A DNA stretch of 64,000 nt from the NCBI RefSeq assembly GCF_018687635.1, contig NZ_CP061300.1:2108648-2172647 (forward strand), written 5' to 3'. The first letter of the stretch is position 1. Each line of letters opens with the position of its first letter. The notes beneath the pieces are model-generated. The model was not told where the DNA came from. It made no database searches and saw only the letters and a list, made by a program, of their open reading frames with translations. This document shows positions 40,352 through 46,688 of this stretch, in pieces. The DNA comes from Polynucleobacter sp. MWH-Braz-FAM2G (lineage in GTDB: Bacteria; Pseudomonadota; Gammaproteobacteria; Burkholderiales; Burkholderiaceae). The position numbers and the translations under genes are program-made.

Positions 40352-40446
40352 AAAGACCTAATAAATTGAATTTCAATAGGCAATATTGTCGTTCAAAACG
40401 ACATTCGTAGTAGCGACCATAGATGACTTGCTAAAGTAAAAATGAA

Positions 40447-40470
40447 AACAGCCGCCGAATGGCGACTGTT
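40447..40470 (-). terminator. Terminator of tRNA-Phe
   Basis: On the minus strand, just past the tRNA 3' end, AACAG-x-CGCC pairs with GGCG-x-CTGTT around a 4-base loop (one mismatch) and is followed by TTTTCATTTTT. A good intrinsic terminator for the tRNA transcript. Confidence 0.75.
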
Positions 40471-40478
40471 TGAGTTCT

Positions 40479-40554
40479 TGGTGGCCCGGGGCGGAATCGA
40501 ACCACCGACACAAGGATTTTCAATCCTCTGCTCTACCGACTGAGCTACCAGGCC
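40479..40554 (-). tRNA. tRNA-Phe (GAA), intact, CCA encoded
   Basis: 76 nt on the minus strand. The acceptor stem GGCCTGG pairs with CCGGGCC, with discriminator A and CCA encoded (40482-40479). The anticodon stem GAGGA/TCCTT holds loop TTGAAAA, so the anticodon is GAA. T-arm GGTGG-TTCGATT-CCGCC. Its 5' half is duplicated at 45875-45916, marking this as an integration site. Confidence 0.97.
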
Positions 40555-40558
40555 AAGA
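40517..40558. repeat. Left attachment repeat (42 bp), inside tRNA-Phe
   Basis: Identical to 45875-45916. It runs from the 3' edge of the anticodon loop through the anticodon, D-arm and 5' acceptor strand to four bases upstream of the tRNA. Identity ends sharply on both sides, as expected for the recombination core of a tyrosine integrase. Confidence 0.93.
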
Positions 40559-40564
40559 CTGCCT

Positions 40565-40594
40565 ATTATACGCAAACTGTAGTGAATGCTTCAA
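40565..40594 (-). promoter_or_regulatory. Element-borne promoter now driving tRNA-Phe
   Basis: On the minus strand, TTGAAG (40594-40589) and a perfect TATAAT (40570-40565) are separated by 18 bp; the -10 lies 10 bp before the tRNA 5' end. The sequence is outside the 42-bp repeat and so belongs to the element. Confidence 0.65.
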
Positions 40595-40618
40595 AAAATG
40601 TTCTCTACTGTAGTCAAT
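40576..40618. repeat. Two direct repeats at the left end of the element
   Basis: ACTGTAGTGAAT (40576-40587) and ACTGTAGTCAAT (40607-40618) match at 11 of 12 positions with a 31-bp period, close to the left attachment core. Similar CTGTAGT words occur at about 41403 and 42820. They could be integrase arm-type or excisionase sites. Confidence 0.4.
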
Positions 40619-40690
40619 CGCCTTGTAATTGCTTAATCCAACGGCGTGCAAGGATGTTTAATCCTGCCAACGGTGCTCAGGTTTTACTGC

Positions 40691-40885
40691 TTACGCAGAC
40701 ACAGCTTTCTGTAAGTTTTGCTGTGCTTTTGCCACCTTCTGCCGCTTGCGTTCCGTGTCTAACGCTTTACTGACATTGTCTTTCTGTCGCTTTAATGCGT
40801 CTAAGCGTGCTTGCTGTGGGGTGCGTGGCTGGCTGAGGTTGGCAGGACTTTTAACCATTGCTTGTTCTATCTCTCTAATACGCAT
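40691..40885 (-). CDS. Small hypothetical protein of the element, Lys/Gln-rich
   Basis: 64 residues from ATG 40885; a GTG at 40915 would start inside the hairpin at 40897-40923. The sequence MRIREIEQAMVKSPANL and LDALKRQKDNVSKALDTERKRQKVAKAQQNLQKAV looks like a single charged helix or coiled coil. No clear ribosome site. No function recognised. Confidence 0.45.
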   Translation of the reverse strand: MRIREIEQAMVKSPANLSQPRTPQQARLDALKRQKDNVSKALDTERKRQKVAKAQQNLQKAVSA

Positions 40886-40896
40886 ATAGGTATTTA

Positions 40897-40923
40897 GTAG
40901 TGTCGTGCTAAACACGACACTAC
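40897..40923. terminator. Hairpin between two element genes
   Basis: A perfect 11-bp stem (GTAGTGTCGTG/CACGACACTAC) with a 5-base loop. It follows the stop of the DUF6641-like gene (40933). Neither strand has a U-tract, so it may instead be an mRNA-stabilising structure or a protein site. Confidence 0.55.
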
Positions 40924-40932
40924 AGCAGAGGA

Positions 40933-41373
40933 CTACTTATTAAATGCTCTACGCAAGTTGCCGCTTGCTGTAGCAATCTGCGTATCAAGCTCACCTTGCT
41001 CTACAGCAATCTTAATTTGCTCTAATGCCCTAATTAAATTTTGTGCGTTATCTACTTCCACGCTTGTCTTGCCTTTAGCTAACTCTATTAGCTGACTGCC
41101 GTATTTAATTGCAACGCAAACTTTTCCTTGTTCATTCTTAAACCACCACTCTCTCAATCTTTTATTTACTTCCACGCTTTTACGCAAACCAGTTTCTTTA
41201 TCTTTTACAGTCCGAAACTTTTTAACAGCAAAAGTAGTGCCGTCAATTTGACTTTTAGCTAACTGTATTTGTTCCCACAGTTTGTTTGATAACTTATTCC
41301 GACGAAATACAACTTGCGGAATATGTGCTGGTTTTTTTGCTGTGCTAAGTTTTAATCCGTCTAATGTGCTCAT
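40933..41373 (-). CDS. DUF6641-like hypothetical protein of the element
   Basis: 146 residues with GGAG upstream of the ATG. It begins MSTLDGLKLSTAKKPAHIPQ, then VVFRRNKLSNKLWEQIQLAKSQ and VNKRLREWWFKNEQGKVCVAIKYGSQLIELAKGKTSVEV, a pattern I associate with DUF6641 proteins found in integrative elements. The C-terminal half is helical. Function unknown; basic and soluble, so nucleic-acid binding is possible. Confidence 0.65.
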   Translation of the reverse strand: MSTLDGLKLSTAKKPAHIPQVVFRRNKLSNKLWEQIQLAKSQIDGTTFAVKKFRTVKDKETGLRKSVEVNKRLREWWFKNEQGKVCVAIKYGSQLIELAKGKTSVEVDNAQNLIRALEQIKIAVEQGELDTQIATASGNLRRAFNK

Positions 41374-41416
41374 TTCAATCTCCTTTTAAGTAAGTTCAAT
41401 TACTGTAGTTTCGGAA

Positions 41417-41863
41417 ATGCGACGAGGACAACCAGTAAATCGCCAGCTAAATGTAAGAAATGGACAGCAAATATTTAAGAATGTTTGGTTATGTATAAAT
41501 ATTTGTATGCGTAATGACGAACAAGTAGCAAATAAGTGGTTAAAGCAAAATGGTATTGCGGTAAAGCATATGGAGAAAATGGACTTATGCTTACAGCAAG
41601 CACAGATGGTTGCGACAAACTTACTTACACATCACGCAAACTGGTTAAACAGCGAACAACGCAACTTACTAACGACATATAAGAAAAACATACACATAAG
41701 AGCAAGGCAGAACAAGGCTTGTAGGGCAATGGCTTACAAGGTGCTCAATTTAGGCAAACAATTAAACAGACAACTATTTAGGCAACACAAGGTAAGCAAT
41801 ACAAACACAGATAAGTCACTGTGCAATAAAGGACAAAAACACGAAGTGGAATATAACGGCTAA
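41417..41863 (+). CDS. Hypothetical element protein
   Basis: 148 residues from ATG 41417, or 117 from ATG 41510. Rich in Asn, Gln, Lys and Arg, largely helical in the second half (MEKMDLCLQQAQMVATNLLTHHANWLNSEQRNLLTTYKKN). Divergent from the DUF6641-like gene, with 43 bp between them. No recognised domain and no strong ribosome site, so it may be non-coding. Confidence 0.45.
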   Translation: MRRGQPVNRQLNVRNGQQIFKNVWLCINICMRNDEQVANKWLKQNGIAVKHMEKMDLCLQQAQMVATNLLTHHANWLNSEQRNLLTTYKKNIHIRARQNKACRAMAYKVLNLGKQLNRQLFRQHKVSNTNTDKSLCNKGQKHEVEYNG

Positions 41864-42242
41864 TGCCTTCGTGCTCGTATAGCAATTGCTGTAAAGGTTG
41901 CGATACATATGAGCGAGCCGCAGAATTACTGTTTAGCAAATCAATGCGAAAACTGGTTGAGAGTTTTAATACATTCGTCTCTCGTTAAATTCTTTTACAG
42001 TTGTATGCGATGGAATCAGAACATTACATACAAGCGACGACTATCAATGCTACTTTTCTATAAGTCGCATATAGCCGTTGTTTGCTCCAAAATCAGTCAA
42101 ACAACAAAGCGAAAGCAAATCAATATAGAGTTGAAGAAAATGTGACGAACAAAAGCGATAGCTTTTGTGAAGGCACAGCAAGCGACGAAGTGGCTTGCTT
42201 ATATGTATTGCTAATACATAAGTCTTTAAGCAAAATATAGTT
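41864..42242. other. Element spacer of 379 bp without a convincing gene
   Basis: It holds two adjacent hairpins: 42150-42167 (CAAAAGC, loop GATA, GCTTTTG) and 42177-42199 (AGCAAGC, 9-base loop, GCTTGCT), just before the GNAT gene. A pair of inverted words (AACGGCTA near 41858 and TAGCCGTT near 42068) spans the middle. A 78-codon frame (41909-42145) has no coding character that I trust. Confidence 0.5.
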
Positions 42243-42710
42243 ATGGAGATACAAATCTATCAAGCAACTACCGAACAAGATTGGAGATTGGCAAGAACGC
42301 TGATTACACAATATATAGACTGGCTTGATTTGGATTTGTCTTTCCAAAACATTGATGATGAGTTTGCTAACTTAGAAAAGAAATATAGTGGCAAGAATGG
42401 CAACTTCTACTTAGCTAAACTGAATAATGAGGTAGTTGGCTGTATTGGTACACGCAAACATAGCAATGAAGAATGCGAAATAAAACGTTTATTTGTTTGC
42501 GATGGTGGAAAGGGTAATGGTATTGGCAAGTTGCTAATAAACACAGCAACTACAGAGGCTCGCAAGCAAAACTACAAGGCAATGTTGTTAGACACATTAC
42601 CTAAAATGTCTGCAGCATTAAAGCTGTATAAAGAAATGGGGTTTGTAGAAACTTCAGCGTATTGCTACCACCCACACCCTAAAGCTATATTTCTAAAACT
42701 AACTCTTTAG
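42243..42710 (+). CDS. GNAT family N-acetyltransferase of the element
   Basis: 155 residues. The N-terminal part is MEIQIYQATTEQDWRLARTL; the acetyl-CoA loop is IKRLFVCDGGKGNGIGKLLINTATTEAR, and ALKLYKEMGFVETSAYCYHP completes the fold. The substrate is unknown. It is the only recognisable non-recombinase enzyme of the element, so it is either the cargo or a toxin-like acetyltransferase; no antitoxin partner is seen. Confidence 0.82.
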   Translation: MEIQIYQATTEQDWRLARTLITQYIDWLDLDLSFQNIDDEFANLEKKYSGKNGNFYLAKLNNEVVGCIGTRKHSNEECEIKRLFVCDGGKGNGIGKLLINTATTEARKQNYKAMLLDTLPKMSAALKLYKEMGFVETSAYCYHPHPKAIFLKLTL

Positions 42711-43021
42711 CACCTTAAATCCACGCTACAAACGCTTAAAACGCGGCAGCAAATAGCAATACAGCAGAGAAATGCTTAAGCAGCGTATAGACGCTTTACG
42801 CAAGTCTGCGTATTTCTGTAGTCAAAATCCCACATAAGCAATAAATAGTCATATGTAATGTTTTGCGAAGAAGCTTTGGTTTTCGCTCAAAACTTGCATA
42901 TCTCATTGATTATTGGAAAGAATTTAATTTGACAACAAATGCATATGAAACGGTCGCAGAAAGATACAAAAGAAAATACATTAAACGCTTAGCTAATACT
43001 TGGTTACGAAAGGAAAAGGTT
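42711..43021. other. Spacer of 311 bp upstream of the small recombinase
   Basis: No gene supported. It contains another CTGTAGTCAAAATCCCAC word (about 42821), echoed as CAAAAATCCCAC at 45731, on the far side of the element near the integrase start. The region is open in the recombinase frame from 42863 via a TTG, but lacks a ribosome site there. Confidence 0.45.
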
Positions 43022-43606
43022 ATGTCTAAGCAAGCAAAGGTACTAAACAGCACAGAAATTCGCAGAGTGCTTGATTACTGCTCTACAAGAAAACACGCAC
43101 TACGCAATAAAGCATTAGTAATGATTATGTTTAACACTGGTATGCGTGTAAGCGAAGTTGCCAGCTTGCGAATTAAGGATGTAATAGATAGCGAAGGCAA
43201 TATAAAGAGCGAAATACGCTTATTGGCAGAAAATACAAAAACAAATGAAGCAAGGACGGTATTTGTAAACGAGAAATTGCGTAAAGAGTTGGTGCAATAC
43301 GCAAAACTGTACGCTAACGGCAATCCCAACAGCAAATTCTTCTACAGTCAAAAACGGGATAGCGACGGATTTTCTGCCTCAACTTTGTGTCAGCACTTCC
43401 ACTACCTATATAAGCGTGTGGGATTAGACGGAGCAAGCAGTCATTCGTCTCGCAGAACATTTATTACCAAATTGGCAAACGATGGAATTGGTGTGCGTGT
43501 GATTATGGGATTAAGTGGACATAAGGCACTTAGTAGCGTGCAATGCTACATAGACTGCAATAGTGAGCTTATGCGTAATGCTGTGGAGAATTTGGCTGTA
43601 GTGTGA
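43022..43606 (+). CDS. Short tyrosine recombinase, catalytic domain only
   Basis: 194 residues from ATG 43022, with AAGGAAAAGG upstream. The catalytic set is complete: Arg in NTGMRVSEVASL, a Lys region, His-x-x-Arg in HSSRRTFITKL (as HSSRR), His in LSGHKALSSVQ, and Tyr in QCYIDCN. The N-terminal core-binding domain of XerD/lambda-type enzymes is missing. It may invert or resolve DNA, or assist the main integrase. It faces away from that integrase. Confidence 0.85.
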   Translation: MSKQAKVLNSTEIRRVLDYCSTRKHALRNKALVMIMFNTGMRVSEVASLRIKDVIDSEGNIKSEIRLLAENTKTNEARTVFVNEKLRKELVQYAKLYANGNPNSKFFYSQKRDSDGFSASTLCQHFHYLYKRVGLDGASSHSSRRTFITKLANDGIGVRVIMGLSGHKALSSVQCYIDCNSELMRNAVENLAVV

Positions 43607-43730
43607 TGGTTTGCTTGGTTAGGATGGTGGTGATGGTTAGGCACACAGTAGAAAAACAAGCATATAAGTGGCTTATAGCTATTGGGCTGTATGTGTATGT
43701 TTTTTAGCTGTGTAATCTGCCAAACCAAAC

Positions 43731-44417
43731 TTACTTACCTTGTGCCTTCAACTTAGCAAGCATCCCTTTTAATTTCTCCGCTTGCAGTTGATTTTGTTTT
43801 AACTCTGCTTCAATTTCTTCTGCCGTACGTTCTTGTTTCGCTAACTCTTCTAACGCCAACTCCATAACATCCAATTTCACTTCTGCTTTTGTTTTCCAAC
43901 CATAACTACTTGCCAAACTTCCTTGTGCCTGATTTTCCAAACTCTTACTTGTAATAACACGGGGCATTCTTACTGGGTCAATTCCCAAGTGCGTATTAAA
44001 CGAAAAATCAATTCCTCTATCAAACCATTGCTCAAGTGTTTTATCTGCGTAAATAATTTCTTGCAATTTCTCGTATGCACTTTCAAATAAGCCATCTGTC
44101 TTATTTTTAATTTCTTCTGCTTTTTTAGTGCGATTAACAATTACTTTGCCGACTTTTGTTTTTCGTCCGCTATAAGCATCTAATCTTCCGTACATCATTA
44201 CAGCTTCTTGTAGCATTCGCTCATACTCTTTAACTGCTTCTGGCACTTCTAACTTACGCAACTCTTGCTGTTCTTCCCAACGCTGTTTATATAACTTAGC
44301 AAAGTCTTTGCCAACTGCATTATCAAAATCACGCTTAGAAACTTCTAATCCTTTATCTAACATACGCATAAGTTCTTTAATTCGCTTTTTGCGTGTTTCG
44401 TTATTAAAGCGTGGCAT
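43731..44417 (-). CDS. Hypothetical coiled-coil protein of the element
   Basis: 228 residues from ATG 44417. Highly charged and helical: MPRFNNETRKKRIKELMRML at the start, a middle block DKTLEQWFDRGIDFSFNTHLGIDPVRMPRVITS, and a C-terminal coiled coil (LEELAKQERTAEEIEAELKQNQLQAEKLKGMLAKLK). It follows the integrase on the same strand after 43 bp and so may be co-expressed. No domain recognised; a DNA-associated or replication-like role would be speculation. Confidence 0.65.
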   Translation of the reverse strand: MPRFNNETRKKRIKELMRMLDKGLEVSKRDFDNAVGKDFAKLYKQRWEEQQELRKLEVPEAVKEYERMLQEAVMMYGRLDAYSGRKTKVGKVIVNRTKKAEEIKNKTDGLFESAYEKLQEIIYADKTLEQWFDRGIDFSFNTHLGIDPVRMPRVITSKSLENQAQGSLASSYGWKTKAEVKLDVMELALEELAKQERTAEEIEAELKQNQLQAEKLKGMLAKLKAQGK

Positions 44418-44460
44418 ATTTACATATACAAAAAGTAAGCAGATAGCCAATACTACATCG

Positions 44461-45672
44461 TTATGCCAACCTCTCTGCCGCCATCGTAGCCGTCATTTTG
44501 CTGTAATGTCGTTCAATCATTCCTACGCTTGTTCCCATTTGCTTAGCAAGCGTATGTATGTCTATGCCACTTGCTAATGCAAAAGTCGCATAAGTATGTC
44601 GTAAGCTATAAAGAGTGCGGTTTAGTCCGCTACTGTCAGCACGCATACTGCTTCGCACCATTAAGTTTCTAAATATATTCTCCATATTGCTAATCTGTGT
44701 GTTGTCAGGCAAACAGAAGATTGCTTTGTCCAACTTCGCTTCTATTAGTCCATTTAAGTTTGTGTAATCCAACTTATGCCAACGCATTAGTCGCTCAAAT
44801 ACTTTAATTACTTCGTGCTTAGCAATTAGGTAGCGAGGACCAGTCTTGCCACTAACCCAAACACGCAGATATTTTTTATTTCCAATCCAATGCCACTGCA
44901 AGTGTTTCCAACGCAAACGCAATGCTTCTGTGCCGTGTCTTACTCCTGTATTCACCAAAAACTCTATGTAAGCAACACATAGCGTTCGCATAAGTCGTGT
45001 GCGTTCTGTGTAACTACTCTTTATCCAAGTTTCTGTATAACTTATCAACTCAATAGTTTCTTCTTTTGTAAAGGCTGGGCGAGGCTGACTGCGTGTGCCT
45101 TTGCTGTCAAGCAACGGAACAGCACGATTGTGTGCAACACAACCACGCTCGCGTGCCAAATTGATTACACGAATGTATGCACTTGCGTGATTACGCTTCG
45201 TGCTTGCTACAGGAATTTTTCCCATTGTTGCTTGTCGCCAACTTTCAAAATCACCAAGCATCTCCACAGTAATTTTTTCTACTTCGTGTTGTCCAAAGAA
45301 CGGCACAAGATATTTGTTGATAGCAAAGATGTAATCGCGATAACAACGACGACCAGTGTTGTTGTTTAGTGCTCTTGTCATATTCGCAATTTCATCTAAC
45401 GCAATTTGCTTAAATGTCTTTGTTGTTATCGCAAGTCCAGCATCTGTTTTTATTTTTACTGTCTCTACTATTGCAATAGCATTGATTTTTGCTTGCTCTA
45501 TATCGTCTGTATTTGTTGTCGTGCTATGCCACTTGCCGTTCGCTAACTTAAAACGCACTTGCCACTGTGCCGACTGCAAACGCTTATACAATAAGGCTTT
45601 GCCGTCCATCAACTTTATTTGTGTAGGTAGTGTGTAGTTATTTTCTGCGAAGAGATAATTTAATTGCGTCAT
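44461..45672 (-). CDS. int: Tyrosine integrase of the element
   Basis: 403 residues. The N-terminal half (about 1-200) carries an arm-type/core-binding region including TTTNTDDIEQAKINAIAIVE and FGQHEVEKITVEMLGDF. The catalytic domain has Arg in NTGVRHGTEALRLRW, Lys in WVSGKTGPRYL, His-x-x-Arg in LRHTYATFAL and the nucleophile in MIERHYSKMT. It lies at the right end, 203 bp from the attachment repeat, and should catalyse integration into tRNA-Phe. Its minus orientation lets a tRNA-type promoter read into it. Confidence 0.92.
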   Translation of the reverse strand: MTQLNYLFAENNYTLPTQIKLMDGKALLYKRLQSAQWQVRFKLANGKWHSTTTNTDDIEQAKINAIAIVETVKIKTDAGLAITTKTFKQIALDEIANMTRALNNNTGRRCYRDYIFAINKYLVPFFGQHEVEKITVEMLGDFESWRQATMGKIPVASTKRNHASAYIRVINLARERGCVAHNRAVPLLDSKGTRSQPRPAFTKEETIELISYTETWIKSSYTERTRLMRTLCVAYIEFLVNTGVRHGTEALRLRWKHLQWHWIGNKKYLRVWVSGKTGPRYLIAKHEVIKVFERLMRWHKLDYTNLNGLIEAKLDKAIFCLPDNTQISNMENIFRNLMVRSSMRADSSGLNRTLYSLRHTYATFALASGIDIHTLAKQMGTSVGMIERHYSKMTATMAAERLA

Positions 45673-45749
45673 AACAAAACAATTTTGTTATCAAACAAAA
45701 TATTTCGCGACCAGCAATTATTTTTAGTAGCAAAAATCCCACGCGATAC

Positions 45750-45813
45750 TCTGCGAACAAAATTGTGTGTGTGATTTTTTTATTGAGTGCCGCAGATTTT
45801 TCTGCGAACAGAA
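45750..45813. repeat. Direct repeats and hairpin at the right end of the element
   Basis: TCTGCGAACAAAA (45750-45762) and TCTGCGAACAGAA (45801-45813) differ at one base. The second overlaps a perfect 6-bp hairpin (45791-45806, CGCAGA, TTTT, TCTGCG). Their position between the integrase start and the attachment core suits integrase arm-type sites. Confidence 0.4.
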
Positions 45814-45874
45814 CGGCGAACTGCAAGAGTGCTAAGAGCTAATGTTTAACACTGTCAAACATCGAAAAATAAAT

Positions 45875-45916
45875 TTTTCAATCCTCTGCTCTACCGACTG
45901 AGCTACCAGGCCAAGA
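45875..45916. repeat. Right attachment repeat (42 bp), orphan 5' half of tRNA-Phe
   Basis: Identical to 40517-40558. It contains the 5' acceptor strand, D-arm and anticodon loop of tRNA-Phe but no 3' half, so it cannot give a tRNA. It is still preceded on the minus strand by the old tRNA upstream region. Confidence 0.93.
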
Positions 45917-45922
45917 GTTGGA

Positions 45923-45928
45923 ATTATA
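45923..45928 (-). promoter_or_regulatory. Orphaned -10 box of the original tRNA-Phe promoter
   Basis: TATAAT on the minus strand, the same distance from the tRNA 5' end (10 bp) as the element's own TATAAT at 40565-40570. No good -35 is visible here. Transcripts would run through the orphan half-tRNA into the integrase gene. Confidence 0.5.
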
Positions 45929-46002
45929 ACGAATTGGTTTGGGCGCCCCTAAATTCTCCCCCCAACACCCTTACAGCCTCGATATTGCCAAGGCTTGATC
46001 CT

Positions 46003-46686
46003 TTAGCTTTCGCCCTTATTGCGTGAGGTATCGATACCAAGCGCCTTAAGCTTTCTATACAAATGGGTTCTCTCTAGGCCCGTGTACTCTGAAATCTTAG
46101 TCATACTTCCACCCATAATTTGCATCTGATGCTCAAAATAGGCCTTCTCAAACAAATCCCTCGCCTCTCTTAAAGGAAGGTCAAAATATGTTTTTGCAAT
46201 TCCGCTGATGTATTCACCTTCAGCAGGAACCGATACTAATTCAGCTATAGGCTGTTTTGGCGCAGCTACAGGATTTGCACTTGATTGAACCGCTCGCTCT
46301 GGCTCTGGTTCTATATATTTAGGAGAGCTCTCTAAAGCCTTGCTGACGGTTTTTAAGAGCTTTTGTAGAGCAATCGGTTTTTCTAAAAAATTCAGGGCTC
46401 CAATACGAGTTGCCTCAACAGCAGTATCGATCGTTGCATGGCCTGACATCATGACTACTGGCATAGTGAGCTGACCGGTATTTGACCACTCTTTTAATAA
46501 AGTAATCCCATCGGTATCGGGCATCCATATGTCGAGTAAGACGAGATCGGGGCGCATTTGCTCTCGAATAGTGCGCGCCTGATTAGCGCTCTCTGCTGCA
46601 TATACAGTATGACCTTCATCCGTAAGAATCTCATTGAGAAGCTCACGAATTCCCATCTCGTCATCAACGACCAAAATACTAGCCAT
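46003..46686 (-). CDS. NtrX-like response regulator without an AAA+ domain
   Basis: 227 residues. Receiver domain with Asp52 (LVLLDIWMPDTDG), the acidic pair VVDDE and Lys in FLEKPIA, then a linker and a C-terminal Fis-type helix-turn-helix (KISEYTGLERTHLYRKLKALGI). The sigma-54 AAA+ ATPase domain between them in classical NtrX is absent. It is encoded 2 bp after the NtrY-like kinase, its probable partner. Confidence 0.9.
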   Translation of the reverse strand: MASILVVDDEMGIRELLNEILTDEGHTVYAAESANQARTIREQMRPDLVLLDIWMPDTDGITLLKEWSNTGQLTMPVVMMSGHATIDTAVEATRIGALNFLEKPIALQKLLKTVSKALESSPKYIEPEPERAVQSSANPVAAPKQPIAELVSVPAEGEYISGIAKTYFDLPLREARDLFEKAYFEHQMQIMGGSMTKISEYTGLERTHLYRKLKALGIDTSRNKGES

Positions 46687-46688
46687 AC

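Larger units (their letters stand above)
40517..45916. mobile_element. Integrative element of about 5.4 kb in tRNA-Phe
   Basis: Bounded by 42-bp direct repeats of the 5' half of tRNA-Phe, with a 403-residue tyrosine integrase (44461-45672) adjacent to the right end. Contents otherwise: a second short tyrosine recombinase, a GNAT acetyltransferase, a DUF6641-like protein and several unrecognised proteins. No phage structural, replication, conjugation or known toxin-antitoxin gene is visible. It separates tRNA-Phe from the NtrX-like gene. The repeats cover the 5' half, so integration changes the tRNA promoter. Confidence 0.9.

Noticed and set aside
41857..42077. Inverted AACGGCTA/TAGCCGTT pair before the GNAT gene, considered as an integron attC site
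   Set aside because: The arms do not match the RYYYAAC/GTTRRRY pattern, they are about 210 bp apart, and neither recombinase resembles IntI.
41909..42145. 78-codon frame in the element
   Set aside because: Irregular composition, no domain, no ribosome site; more likely non-coding spacer.
45875..45916. Second tRNA-Phe gene at the right end of the element
   Set aside because: Only the 5' half is present; no T-arm or 3' acceptor strand follows.
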